Positions 1 to 11,203 of a stretch of DNA of 64,000 bases are shown piece after piece. Each line of letters opens with the position of its first letter. Within the stretch, counting starts at the first letter, position 1. Source of the stretch: Cololabis saira (lineage: Eukaryota; Chordata; Actinopteri; Beloniformes; Belonidae); NCBI RefSeq assembly GCF_033807715.1, contig NC_084610.1, forward strand, positions 2,228,501 to 2,292,500, given 5' to 3'. Below the pieces are notes generated by a model. That model did not search any database. It worked only from the letters and a program-made list of their open reading frames with translations, and was not told where the DNA came from. Both the position numbers and the translations under genes were made by a program.

Positions 1-104
1 AAAAAGTCGTCTGAAAAATAATTACTCCAGTGAAATATAGATAACCAAGATTTCTACTTAAGTAAGGTAATGAAGTATTTGTACTTTGTTACTTGACACC
101 TCTG
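1..104. mobile_element. hAT-type element, right end only
   Basis: The segment ends in CACCTCTG, the complement of the CAGAGGTG terminus typical of many fish hAT elements, preceded by a T/A-rich stretch (GTACTTTGTTACTTGACACC) that I recognise from such elements. The left part lies outside the window, so neither the other terminus nor the target duplication can be checked. No coding potential is seen. Confidence 0.4.
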
Positions 105-120
105 TTCCTGCGCAGAAGAA

Positions 121-156
121 ACTGGTGACTGAATGAAAATTCATTCAGTCACCAGT
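121..156. repeat. Near-perfect 36-bp hairpin
   Basis: Two perfect 17-bp inverted arms (121-137 and 140-156, ACTGGTGACTGAATGAA and its complement) are separated by only two bases. Such a tight palindrome could extrude as a cruciform or mark a foldback element. Nothing around it identifies a gene or a known regulatory site. Confidence 0.8.
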
Positions 157-241
157 CACACCTCACTGGTCATGAGTAACGTTAAATCCCACTTCGCTGA
201 GGAATCTGGGCCTAATGTGGGCGACTTCTGCCACTTGTGCC

Positions 242-770
242 CAGTACTGGAGTTGAGGGGGATGAGGGGGGATGGCACCCCCACTGAAATAAAAACGGTC
301 CAAATCATCCCCCCTGTAAAACTGTCATCCCTCCTTTCCATCCCTTATGTCATTTCATCAATGAATGTGGTTTTACTGCTATTTCAACATTTAGAGTCAT
401 CACCAGAAAAATAACACCAGAAAAATAACTTATTTGACAATTTTCACCTGTTTCAAGTAAATTTTCACTTGAAATAAGTAGGAAAATCTGCCAGTGGCCA
501 AGATTTATCTTCTTATTACAAGCAAAACAATCTTGTTCCACTGGCAGATTTTTCTACTTATTTCAAGTGAAAATCTACTTGAAACAGGTGAAAACTGTTG
601 TTTTTTTTGTTGTTGTTTTAAGCGTAATGAGATTTTTTTTACTAAAATGAGACATTTTAACTAGAAATAAGACAAATATTCTTGTTAAGATTGTGAGTTT
701 TTGCAGTGATCCATGTTACTTATCCTGTGAAGGACAGAGTCATATTGATAAGTTCAGAAAAGTGTTTTTA
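242..770 (+). mobile_element. hAT-like nonautonomous element, left part (split)
   Basis: The element begins CAGTACTGGAGTTG and its other end (22369) is the inverted GAGTACTG. The eight bases CTTGTGCC directly precede it (234-241) and directly follow its right end (22370-22377), an 8-bp target duplication typical of hAT transposons. The interior has no transposase but holds a large inverted repeat (arms about 441-498 and 537-594). The sequence is interrupted at 770 by the GGGCCCGAGC array and resumes at 22145; an unbroken copy lies at 40800-41586. The track of G-rich GATGAGGGGG near the left end is shortened relative to that copy. Confidence 0.85.
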
Positions 771-905
771 GGGCCCGAGCACCTTCAGTGCGAAGGCCCT
801 ATTGTATCTGTAGGAATTCTTCGCGTTATTATTATTATTAGGGCCCGAGCACCTTCAGTGCGAAGGCCCTATTGTATTTGCAGGAATTTTTATTATTATT
901 ATTAT
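771..905 (+). repeat. Two tandem 5' terminal modules of the array family
   Basis: A ~70-bp unit is present twice in a row (771-840 and 841-905). Each contains GGGCC(CGA)GCAC...GTGC(GAA)GGCCC, an imperfect palindrome that can fold into a hairpin with a small internal loop, followed by TATTGTAT and GGAATT and an ATT run. Further copies begin at 2516, 2582 and 9001. Confidence 0.75.
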
Positions 906-2515
906 GGGCATGCCAAGTAATGGCATGACCATATTGCAATCGTCCAGAATGGCCCAAAGGGCAATGTTGCTAGCATTTTGCTAACAAGCTAAAGTCGCAA
1001 AAGTCCCACTGCGCACCAGCGGGTGTACAGCATGACCCCGCTCTGATGTGGAAAAAAAAAATCCCCAAAAACTAAAACACGGCCGGAAAAACGAGGAAAA
1101 ACATGAAAATGAAGGCGATATATTTAGTATCTAGAAAAGGTTTCCCTTTTCTTTTTATTATTATTCTTATTCCGCACTTTTTTTCGTCCGTTAATGCGGC
1201 CCGAACCGGAATGTGCACCCATGCATGGCATACATCGTTGGATGCGTCTCCATCATGCCTCGATGGGCATTACTTTTCTCCGTAATAGGGGTTACCGGGG
1301 CAACGCTAGTTGCCAAAAAGCAAAAAAAAAGGCGAAAATTCCCACGCTTATTGCTCGGCCGAACTTTGTCGTAGAGACATCGTTCAAACTTTCAAACACT
1401 CGGCCTGATTGTCCCTAAAGGTACGTACAAGCTCATTATGCCAAGTATTACAGTTTTTGTGATATTGACCTTTCTTTTTTTTTTTTTTTTCCATTTGACT
1501 TTGGACGCTTGTTGCTAGGCAACAGGTTATCGTAGAGACATGGTACAAATGTTTCCCGACTCGGCACGCTGTGGACTTCAACATACTCAAATTTCATGAA
1601 GCTGGGATTTAAGAAAATTTTATGTCAAAATCCAGGCCACATGGCCCCATTCATTCGGATGGAGTTTTTTACCATGGTGAAAAATAAACCTATCCGTTAA
1701 CATAGCCTGAACCGGAACATGCACCCATACATGGCATACATCGTTGGATGCGTCTCCATGGTTCCTCGATGGGCATTACTTTTCTCAGTAAAAAGTGTTA
1801 CCGTGGCAACGCTAGATGCCAAAAAGCAAAAAAAAAGGCGAAAATTCGGACGCTTATTGCTCGGCCGAACTTTATCGTAGAGACATGGTTGAAACTTTCA
1901 AACACTCGGCCCGATTGGCAGTAACGGCCCCTACAACCTCATTATGCTAATTACTACAGTTTTCGCGATATTGACCTTTCATTTTTTTTTTTTATTTCTG
2001 TTTGAATTTGGACGCTTGTTGCTAGGCAACAGGTTATCGTAGAGACATCGTACAAATGTCCCCTGACTCGGCACGCTATGGAATTCAACATACTCAAATT
2101 TCATGAAGCTGGGATTTAAGGAAATTTTATGTCAAAATCCTGGCCAAATGGCCCCATTCATTCGGATGGGGTTTTGTACCATGGTGAAAAAAAAAACCTA
2201 TCCGTTAACGTAGCCTGAACCGGAACGTGCACCCATGCACGGCATACATCGTTAGATGCGTCTCCATCTTGCCTCGATGGGCATTACTTTTCTCAGTCAA
2301 AAGCGTTACCGTGGCAACGCTAGATGCCAAAAAGCGCGCCCCATTAATAACTATTGGGAGCACAGGAATGAATGAAATACAAGCGTAAAAACACCTCAAA
2401 CTGACATAGAACCACCCCGAACACAACCACTACAGCCCCAAACCAAAGCAGCAAGAGGGGACGAATGGGCAGTAGGGCATGCCCATATCAAAATTTCCAG
2501 AAATTTTCTAGTTAG
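906..2515 (+). repeat. Diverged ~505-bp monomer array
   Basis: Three partial monomers are recognisable by the shared start CCTGAACCGGAA / CCCGAACCGGAA at about 1200, 1705 and 2214, giving a spacing near 505 bp. They share with the ~458-bp monomers downstream the core running from the CGAACCG start through GCATTACTTTTCTC to GTTACCGTGGCAACGCTAG, but the linker (TTGTCGTAGAGACAT, TTGCTAGGCAACAGGTTATC, poly-T) is different. This is an older or separate subfamily fused to the main array. No coding frame is conserved between monomers. Confidence 0.65.
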
Positions 2516-2581
2516 GGCCCGAGCACCTTCAGTGCGAAGGCCCTATTGTATTTGCAGGAATTTTTATTATTATTATTATTA
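2516..2581 (+). repeat. 5' terminal module with ATT run
   Basis: A third copy of the GGGCCCGAGC foldback module, ended by (ATT)n, immediately abuts another copy starting at 2582. Such doublets suggest insertion of one family member into the ATT run of another. Confidence 0.7.
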
Positions 2582-2654
2582 GGGCCCGAGCACTTGCAGT
2601 GCGAAGGCCCTATTGTATTTGCAGGAATTTTTATTATTATTATTATTATTATTA

Positions 2655-4085
2655 TTTTCCTGACAAAGTGAAGGCCTTTTTGCCCCCCTTAACATGCCCA
2701 AAAAGTCACCAAATTTTGCACCCTAGTCAGGCCTGGCGAAAAATTTGATATTTAAAGGTTTGCATTAATGGGCGTGGCAAAATGGCTCAACAGCGCCCCC
2801 CAGAAAACTTTGTGCCTCAAGCCCCACGATACGATTTGACGTACATGCACGAAAATCAGTACACACCTGTATCATGGGACAACTTAAACAAAAGTCTCTT
2901 GGGGTCATGCCCGAAACCGAACAGGATGTCGGCCATTTTGAATTAGTCGTGTCATTTTGGCGAAATTTATGCCATTCCTTCGAAAGTTAATTCAGCCCGA
3001 ACCGTAACGTGCCCCCAAGTGTGTTATACATCAAAATGTGCGTCTCCATCCTGCGACAACACGCATTACTTTTCTCATTCAAAAGCGTTACCGTGGCGGC
3101 GCTAGACGCCAAAAAGCGCGCCCACCCTTCATCTGATTGGTTCAACAGAAAAAACTTTGTGCCTCAAGCCCCATAATACGGTTTGACGTACATGAACGAA
3201 AATCGGTACACACCTGTATCATGTCGCAACTAAAAGAAAAGTCTCTTGGCGCCATGGCCGAAACCGAACAGGAAGTCGGCCATTTTGAACATTCTGAATT
3301 AATTGCGTAATTTTGGAGCAATATATGCCATTCCTTCGAGAGTTAATTCAGCCCGAACCGTATCGTGAACCCAGATGTGTTATACATCAAAATGTGTGTC
3401 TCCATCCTGCGACTACACGCATTACTTTTCTCTTTCGAAAGTGTTACCGTAGTGACGCTAGACGCCAACAAGCGCACCCCCCCTTCATCTGATTGGTCCA
3501 TATTTGATAGTTCCCCAAAAGGCACCAAATTTGGCATGCAAGCCAGGCCTGGCGATAAATTTGATATTTCATGGTTTGCATTAATGGGCGTGGCAAAATG
3601 GCTCAACAGCGCCCCCCGGAAAACTTTGTGCCTCAAGCCCCACAATACGGTTTGACGTACATGCACGAAAATCGATACACACCTGTATCATGTCGCAACT
3701 TAAAGAAAAGTCTCTTGGAGCCATGGCCGAAACCGAACAGGAAGTCAGCCATTTTGAATTAATTGTGTAATTTTGGCGCAATTTATGCCATTCCTTCGGC
3801 AGTTAATTCAGCCCGAACCGTAACGTGCACCCAGGTGTGTTATACACCAAAATGTGCGTCTCCATCGTGCGACACCACGCATTACTTTTCTCTTTCAAAA
3901 GTGTTACCGTGGCGACGCTAGACGCGAAAAAGCGCACCCACCCTTCATCTGATTGGTCCATATTTGATAGTTCTCCAAAAGTCACCAAAATTTGCATGCA
4001 AGCCAGGCCTGGCGATAAATGTGATATTTCATGGTTTCCATTAATGGGCCGTGGCCTAACGGCTCAACAGCGCCCCCTAGAATAC
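2655..4085 (+). repeat. ~458-bp monomer tandem (block copy 1)
   Basis: Monomers marked by TTCAGCCCGAACCG occur at about 2993, 3349 and 3809 (spacings 356 and 460; the shorter one lacks a ~100-bp stretch around GTCCATATTTGATAG). Each monomer has the order CGAACCGTAACGTGCACCC, GCGTCTCCATCCTGCGAC, GCATTACTTTTCTCTTTC, GTTACCGTGGCGACGCTAG, TTGCATTAATGGGCGTGGC, CAACAGCGCCCC. Short open frames on both strands shift between monomers and are not under evident coding constraint. Confidence 0.8.
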
Positions 4086-4345
4086 TTTTCTCTGCCATAA
4101 CTTTTGAATGGTTTCACATAGAGAGTCGTGGGTGGTGTCATGGGACTCTGTAATGAGTCCTTAAGCTTCGTTGGCCTTAATTAGCCCCGCCCCTTCTTCT
4201 GATTGGTTGTCCCGATTTTCTGCTATAGCCTAACTTTTGAATGGTTTGACATAGAGAGTCGTGGGTGGTGTCATCAGATTCTTTATGGAGTCCTTGACCT
4301 TCATTGGCCTGAATTAGCCCCGCCCCTTCTTCTGATGGGTTGTCC
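4086..4345 (+). repeat. ~128-bp monomers with GC box and inverted CCAAT
   Basis: About two units of the sequence ATAACTTTTGAATGGTTTGAC ... GTCGTGGGTGGTGTCAT ... TTAGCCCCGCCCCTTC ... TGATTGG. Each unit carries a GCCCCGCCCC (Sp-type box) and an ATTGG (CCAAT on the other strand). The same monomer type recurs at 5870-6245, 7750-7910, 8600-8935, 10505-10764, 12290-12664, 13345-13650, 14560-14905, 16395-16660, 18312-18690, 20175-20350, 21025-21200 and 21890-22087. Confidence 0.75.
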
Positions 4346-4421
4346 TTTTTTTATAATAAAATTGCCGCGAGCCGCCAGTCGCTCTCGCGCTGACTCCCGC
4401 TTCCTGATTCAAACGTCTGCC

Positions 4422-4570
4422 GGCCCCGCCCCCTGACCAATCAGTGGCGAGTAGGGTGATGGCGGCCCCGCCCCCCGACCAATCAGTGGCGAGTAGGGTG
4501 ATGACGGCGCCGCCCCCCGACCAATCAGTGGCGAGTAGGGTGATGACGGCCCCGCCCCCCGACCAATCAG
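4422..4570 (+). promoter_or_regulatory. 42-bp GC-box/CCAAT minisatellite, block copy 1
   Basis: About 3.5 units of 42 bp, each holding CCCCGCCCC and GACCAATCAGTGG. The first matches an Sp1/KLF GC box, the second a good NF-Y site. Units vary by single bases (TGATGGCGG, TGATGACGG). Immediately downstream is TGTAATGTGGTGACTTCAG, a decayed version of the cAMP-response-like site intact at 8061. Transcriptional activity is inferred only from the motifs. Confidence 0.7.
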
Positions 4571-4784
4571 CTCCCTGTAATGTGGTGACTTCAGAAATAT
4601 TCCCGGCTCAGCCCGGTTACAACCTTGGCAGAATGGTTACAGAAAAAGTAATAATTTAAATAGTAGGGTTTTACTAATATTTATAACTTACAAATATTTA
4701 AAAAATTAGGAAAAAAAAAGTTCCAGACATTTTATCGCTATGTTGGTCTGTCCTAAGCCAGTAGGTCAAATAACAAGAATAGCT

Positions 4785-4848
4785 GAGACTTAACTCAGCC
4801 AGATTATTGCGGTCTTTGCTGCCAGAGGTCGAGAGTTCAAGCCTGGCT
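4785..4848 (+). ncRNA. tRNA-like A/B-box segment (copy 1)
   Basis: TTAACTCAGCCAGATTA resembles a tRNA A box and GAGTTCAAGCCTGGC a B box, about 45 bases apart as in tRNA genes and tRNA-derived SINEs. The T-stem does not pair cleanly, so this is not a functional tRNA. Seven copies lie in the array, always downstream of the GC-box/CCAAT units, followed by a GCCAAAATTTTTGT stretch with T-runs. Confidence 0.5.
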
Positions 4849-4979
4849 TGATATGCCAAAATTTTTGTCAGCAATTTTTGTGGTTTTTTTACATCAAAAT
4901 GTTCGTCTCTGTCCTGTGACGACGCACATTACTTTTCTCTTTCCCTTTCTTCTGATTGGTTGTCCCGATTTTCTGCCAT

Positions 4980-5115
4980 AACTTTTGAATTTGAGTGGAG
5001 TTTGCGCGCGCAGCTCCCGCGGGGGGAGGGGCTGATGTTCAGCGCGGCCGCCATCTTGGTCGAGGCGCCGCATTGACTGCCTGAGAACGTCGGGCGTGGC
5101 CGCCATCTTGGATCG
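4980..5115 (+). promoter_or_regulatory. CpG-rich patch with two YY1-type sites (copy 1)
   Basis: A GC-rich patch (GCGCGCGCAGCTCCCGCGGG) is followed by GCCGCCATCTTGG twice, at 5047-5059 and about 5099-5111. This 13-mer matches the YY1 consensus (complement of AAGATGGCGGC) that is frequent just downstream of mammalian transcription starts. The patch is unlike the surrounding monomers, as if captured from a promoter. Binding or activity is not shown. Confidence 0.55.
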
Positions 5116-5870
<755 letters not shown>

Positions 5871-6245
5871 ATGGTTTGCATTAATGGGCGTGTCCTCACG
5901 GCTCAACAGCGCCCCCTAGAATACTTTTTTCTGCCATAACTTTTGAAAGGTTTGACATAGAGAGTCGTGGGTGGTGTCATGGGACTCGGCATTGAGTCCT
6001 TGACCATAATTGGTGACAATTAGCCCAGTCCCTTTTTCTGATTGGTTGTCCCTATTTTCTGCTATAACTTTTGAATGTTTTGACATAGAGAGTCGTGGGT
6101 GGTGTCATGGGACTCTGTAATGAGTCCTTGATCTTCTTTGCCCTGAATTAGCCCCGCCCCTTCTTCTGACTGGTCGTCCCTTTTTTCTGCTATAACTTTT
6201 GAAGGGTTTGACATAGGAAGTCGTGGGTGGTGTCATTTCTGATAT

Positions 6246-6306
6246 GATTATGGGGGGCGGTTGACGTGAGTGCGAGGGCCCGTTCATTGCTGCTTGCAGC
6301 TTTAAT
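6246..6306 (+). repeat. 3' terminal module of the array family
   Basis: GTGCGAGGGCCCGTTCATTGCTG leads into the hairpin GCTGCTTGCAGC (6289-6300) and TTTAAT, then an ATT run. Other 3' modules end at 8989, 12725, 14957, 18748 and 22144, and the isolated copy ends at 37137. The hairpin just inside the end is constant in all seven. Confidence 0.75.
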
Positions 6307-6329
6307 TATTATTATTATTTTTCTTCTGA

Positions 6330-7745
6330 CAAAGTGATGGCCTTTTTGCCCCCCTTAACATGCCCAAAAAGTCACCAAATTTTGCACCAAAGTCATGCCT
6401 GGCGAAAAATTTGATATTTAATGGTTTGCATTAATGGGCGTGGCAAAATGGCTCAACAGCGCCCCCTTGAAAACTTTGTGCTTCAAGCCCCACGATACGG
6501 TTTGACGTACATGCACGAAAATCGGTACACACCTGTATCATGGGACAGCTTAAAGAAAAGTCTCTTGCCGTCATGCCTGAAACCGAACAGGAAGTCGGCC
6601 ATTTTGAATTAATCGTGTCACTTTGGCGCAATTTATGCCATTCCTTCGGCAGTTAATTCAGCCCGAACCGTAACGTGCACCCAGGTGTATTATACATCAA
6701 AATGTGCGTCTCCCTCCTGCGACCACACGCATTACTTTTCTCTTTCAAAAGCGTTACCGTGGCGACGCTAGACGCCAAAAAGCGCGCCCACCCTTCATCT
6801 GGTTGGTTCAGACAGAAAAAACTTAGCGCCTCAAGCCCCATAATACGGTTTGACGTACATGAACGAAAATTGGTACACTCCTGTATCATGTCGCAACTAA
6901 AAGAAAAGTCTCTTGGCGCCATGGCCGAAACCAAACAGGAAGTCGGCCATTTTTAACATTCTGAATTAATTGCGTAATTTTGGAGCAATATATGCCATTC
7001 CTTCGAGAGTTAATTCAGCCCGAACCGTATCGTGAACCCAGATGTGTTATACATCAAAATGTGCGTCTCCATCCTGCGACTACACGCATTACTTTTCTCT
7101 TTAAAAAGTGTTACCGTGGCGATGCTAGAAGCCAACAAGCGCACCCCCCCTTCATCTGATTGGTCCATATTTGATAGTTCCCCAAAAGGCACCAAATTTG
7201 GCATGCAAGCCAGGCCTGGCGATAAATTTGATATTTCATGGTTTGCATTAATGGGCGTGGCAAAATGGCTCAACAGCGCCCCCCGGAAAACTTTGTGCCT
7301 CAAGCCCCACAATACGGTTTGACGTACATGCACGAAAATCGCTACACACCTGTATCATGGCACAACTTAAAGAAAAGTCTCTTGGAGCCATGGCCGAAAC
7401 CGAACAGGATGTCGGCAATTTTGAATAAATTGTGTAATTTTGGCGAAATTTATGCCATTCCTTCGGCAGTTAATTCAGCCCGAACCGTAACGTGCACCCA
7501 GGTGTGTTATACATCAAAATGTGCGTCTACATCCTGCGACTACACGCATTACTTTTCTCTTTCAAAAGTGTTACCGTGGCGACGCTAGACGCCAAAAGGC
7601 GCGCCCCCCCCTTCATGTGATTGGTCCATATTTGATAGTTCTCCAAAAGTCACCAAATTTTGCATGCAAGCCAGACTTGGCGATAAATTTGATATTTCAT
7701 GGTTTGCATTAATGGGCGTGGCCTAACGGCTCAACAGCGCCCCCT
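6330..7745 (+). repeat. ~458-bp monomer tandem, second set
   Basis: Three to four further monomers follow the ATT run after the 3' module, without a new GGGCCCGAGC start. They resemble the first set but differ by scattered substitutions, so members of the array are joined at the ATT runs rather than by precise insertion. Confidence 0.75.
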
Positions 7746-7939
7746 AGAATACTTTTATCTGCCATAACTTTTGAATGGTTTGACATAGGAAGTTGTGGGT
7801 GGTGTCATGGGACTCTGTAATGAGTCCTTAAGCTTCGTTGGCCTTAATTAGCCCCGCCCCTTCTTCTGATTGGTTGTCCCTTTTTTCTGCTATAACTTTT
7901 TAATGGTTTGACTCCCGCTTCCTGATTCAAACGTCTGCC

Positions 7940-8070
7940 GGCCCCGCCCCCCGACCAATCAGGGGCGAGTAGGGTGATGACGGCCCCGCCCCCCGACCAA
8001 TCAGTGGCGAGTAGGGTGATGACGGCCCCGCCCCCCGACCGATCAGCTGTTGTAATGTGGTGACGTCAGA
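7940..8070 (+). promoter_or_regulatory. 42-bp GC-box/CCAAT units with intact CRE-like site
   Basis: Two and a half GC-box/CCAAT units (7940-8046) are followed by TGACGTCA at 8061-8068, the full palindromic CREB/ATF consensus. Other copies have one-base variants (TGACTTCA, TTACGTCA, TGACGTTA). GC box, NF-Y site and CRE within 130 bp form a typical CpG-type core-promoter combination. Confidence 0.6.
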
Positions 8071-8257
8071 AATAGTCCCGTGCTCAGCCCGGTTAGAACC
8101 TCGGTAGAATGCTTACAGAAAGAGTAATAAATGAAATTGTAGTGTTTTACTAATATTTATACCTTACAAATATTTAAAAAATTCGGAAAAAAAGCTCCAG
8201 ACATTTTATTGCTATGTTGGTCTCTCCTAAGCCAGTAAGTCAAAGCAAAAGCAATGG

Positions 8258-8323
8258 TTGAGACATAGCTCACCCAGAGCATATCGGTCTTTGGTGCCAG
8301 AGGTCGGGAGTTCGAGTCTGGCT
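8258..8323 (+). ncRNA. tRNA-like A/B-box segment (copy 2)
   Basis: CATAGCTCACCCAGAGCA (A-box-like) and GGGAGTTCGAGTCTGGC (B-box-like). This copy has the best B box, GTTCGAGTC, of the set. The rest of the cloverleaf is not convincingly paired. Confidence 0.5.
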
Positions 8324-8369
8324 GTAGCCTATGCCAAAATTTTTGTCAGCAATTTTTTTTTTTTTTTAC

Positions 8370-8600
8370 ATCAAAATGTGCGTCTCTGTCCTGCGACGAC
8401 GCACATTACTTTTCTCTTTCAAAAGTGTTACCGTGGCGACGCTAGACGCGAAAAAGCGCGCCTCCCCTTCATCTGATCGGTCCATATTTGATAGTTCTCC
8501 AAAAGTCACCAAATTTTGCATGCAGGCCAGGCCTGGTGATAAATTTGATATTTCATGGTTTGCATTAATGGGCGTGGCCTAACGGCTCAACAGCGCCCCC
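8370..8600 (+). repeat. Partial ~458-bp monomer after tRNA-like segment
   Basis: TACATCAAAATGTGCGTCTC through CAACAGCGCCCCC is the second half of a monomer, joined to the tRNA-like segment by a T-run. Equivalent tails follow the tRNA-like segments at 20805-21025 and 21650-21890. Confidence 0.65.
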
Positions 8601-10840
8601 TAGAATACTTTTCTCTGCCATAACTTTTGAAAGGTTTGACATAAAGAGTCGTGGGTGGTGTCATGGGACTCAGTATTGAGTCCTTGACCATAATTGATGA
8701 AAATTAGCCCCGCCCCTTCTTCTGATTGGTCGTCCCGATTTTCTGCTATAACTTTTGAATGGTTTGACATAGAGAGTCGTGGGTGGTGTCATCAGATTCT
8801 GTATGGAGTCCTTGACCTTCATTGGCCTGAATTAGCCCCGCCCCTTCTTCTGATTGGTTGTCCCTTTTTTCTGCTATATCTTTTGAATGGTTTGACATAG
8901 GAAGTCGTGGGTGGTGTCATTTCTGATATGCTCATGGGGGCGGTGGCCGTGAGTGCGAGGGCCCGTTCATCGCTGCTTGCAGCTTTAATTATTATTATTA
9001 GGGCCCGAGCACTTGCAGTGCGAAGGCCCTATTGTATTTGCAGGAATTTTTATTATTATTATTATTATTATTATTTTCCTGACAAAGTGAAGGCCTTTTT
9101 GCCCCCCTTAACATGCCCAAAAAGTCACCAAATTTTGCACCCTAGTCAGGCCTGGCGAAAAATTTGATATTTAAAGGTTTGCATTAATGGGCGTGGCAAA
9201 ATGGCTCAACAGCGCCCCCCAGAAAACTTTGTGCCTCAAGCCCCACGATACGATTTGACGTACATGCACGAAAATCAGTACACACCTGTATCATGGGACA
9301 ACTTAAACAAAAGTCTCTTGGGGTCATGCCCGAAACCGAACAGGATGTCGGCCATTTTGAATTAGTCGTGTCATTTTGGCGAAATTTATGCCATTCCTTC
9401 GAAAGTTAATTCAGCCCGAACCGTAACGTGCCCCCAAGTGTGTTATACATCAAAATGTGCGTCTCCATCCTGCGACAACACGCATTACTTTTCTCATTCA
9501 AAAGCGTTACCGTGGCGGCGCTAGACGCCAAAAAGCGCGCCCACCCTTCATCTGATTGGTTCAACAGAAAAAACTTTGTGCCTCAAGCCCCATAATACGG
9601 TTTGACGTACATGAACGAAAATCGGTACACACCTGTATCATGTCGCAACTAAAAGAAAAGTCTCTTGGCGCCATGGCCGAAACCGAACAGGAAGTCGGCC
9701 ATTTTGAACATTCTGAATTAATTGCGTAATTTTGGAGCAATATATGCCATTCCTTCGAGAGTTAATTCAGCCCGAACCGTATCGTGAACCCAGATGTGTT
9801 ATACATCAAAATGTGTGTCTCCATCCTGCGACTACACGCATTACTTTTCTCTTTCGAAAGTGTTACCGTAGTGACGCTAGACGCCAACAAGCGCACCCCC
9901 CCTTCATCTGATTGGTCCATATTTGATAGTTCCCCAAAAGGCACCAAATTTGGCATGCAAGCCAGGCCTGGCGATAAATTTGATATTTCATGGTTTGCAT
10001 TAATGGGCGTGGCAAAATGGCTCAACAGCGCCCCCCGGAAAACTTTGTGCCTCAAGCCCCACAATACGGTTTGACGTACATGCACGAAAATCGATACACA
10101 CCTGTATCATGTCGCAACTTAAAGAAAAGTCTCTTGGAGCCATGGCCGAAACCGAACAGGAAGTCAGCCATTTTGAATTAATTGTGTAATTTTGGCGCAA
10201 TTTATGCCATTCCTTCGGCAGTTAATTCAGCCCGAACCGTAACGTGCACCCAGGTGTGTTATACACCAAAATGTGCGTCTCCATCGTGCGACACCACGCA
10301 TTACTTTTCTCTTTCAAAAGTGTTACCGTGGCGACGCTAGACGCGAAAAAGCGCACCCACCCTTCATCTGATTGGTCCATATTTGATAGTTCTCCAAAAG
10401 TCACCAAAATTTGCATGCAAGCCAGGCCTGGCGATAAATGTGATATTTCATGGTTTCCATTAATGGGCCGTGGCCTAACGGCTCAACAGCGCCCCCTAGA
10501 ATACTTTTCTCTGCCATAACTTTTGAATGGTTTCACATAGAGAGTCGTGGGTGGTGTCATGGGACTCTGTAATGAGTCCTTAAGCTTCGTTGGCCTTAAT
10601 TAGCCCCGCCCCTTCTTCTGATTGGTTGTCCCGATTTTCTGCTATAGCCTAACTTTTGAATGGTTTGACATAGAGAGTCGTGGGTGGTGTCATCAGATTC
10701 TTTATGGAGTCCTTGACCTTCATTGGCCTGAATTAGCCCCGCCCCTTCTTCTGATGGGTTGTCCTTTTTTTATAATAAAATTGCCGCGAGCCGCCAGTCG
10801 CTCTCGCGCTGACTCCCGCTTCCTGATTCAAACGTCTGCC

Positions 10841-10989
10841 GGCCCCGCCCCCTGACCAATCAGTGGCGAGTAGGGTGATGGCGGCCCCGCCCCCCGACCA
10901 ATCAGTGGCGAGTAGGGTGATGACGGCGCCGCCCCCCGACCAATCAGTGGCGAGTAGGGTGATGACGGCCCCGCCCCCCGACCAATCAG
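10841..10989 (+). promoter_or_regulatory. 42-bp GC-box/CCAAT minisatellite, block copy 2
   Basis: Same unit number and the same variants (including a GGCGCCGCC variant in the third unit) as at 4422-4570, as expected from the tandem duplication. Confidence 0.7.
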
Positions 10990-11203
10990 CTCCCTGTAAT
11001 GTGGTGACTTCAGAAATATTCCCGGCTCAGCCCGGTTACAACCTTGGCAGAATGGTTACAGAAAAAGTAATAATTTAAATAGTAGGGTTTTACTAATATT
11101 TATAACTTACAAATATTTAAAAAATTAGGAAAAAAAAAGTTCCAGACATTTTATCGCTATGTTGGTCTGTCCTAAGCCAGTAGGTCAAATAACAAGAATA
11201 GCT

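Noticed and set aside
3343..3666. 107-codon minus frame repeated at 7010, 9762, 15660 and 19449
   Set aside because: It recurs because the monomer recurs. It is not kept in all monomers, breaks at different points, and opposite-strand frames are equally open.
4422..4570. Regular 42-bp repeats resembling a CRISPR array
   Set aside because: There are no unique spacers, the repeats abut, and the genome is vertebrate; this is a minisatellite.
4785..4848. Functional tRNA gene
   Set aside because: The boxes are recognisable but the acceptor and T stems do not pair, and there is no sensible anticodon arm.
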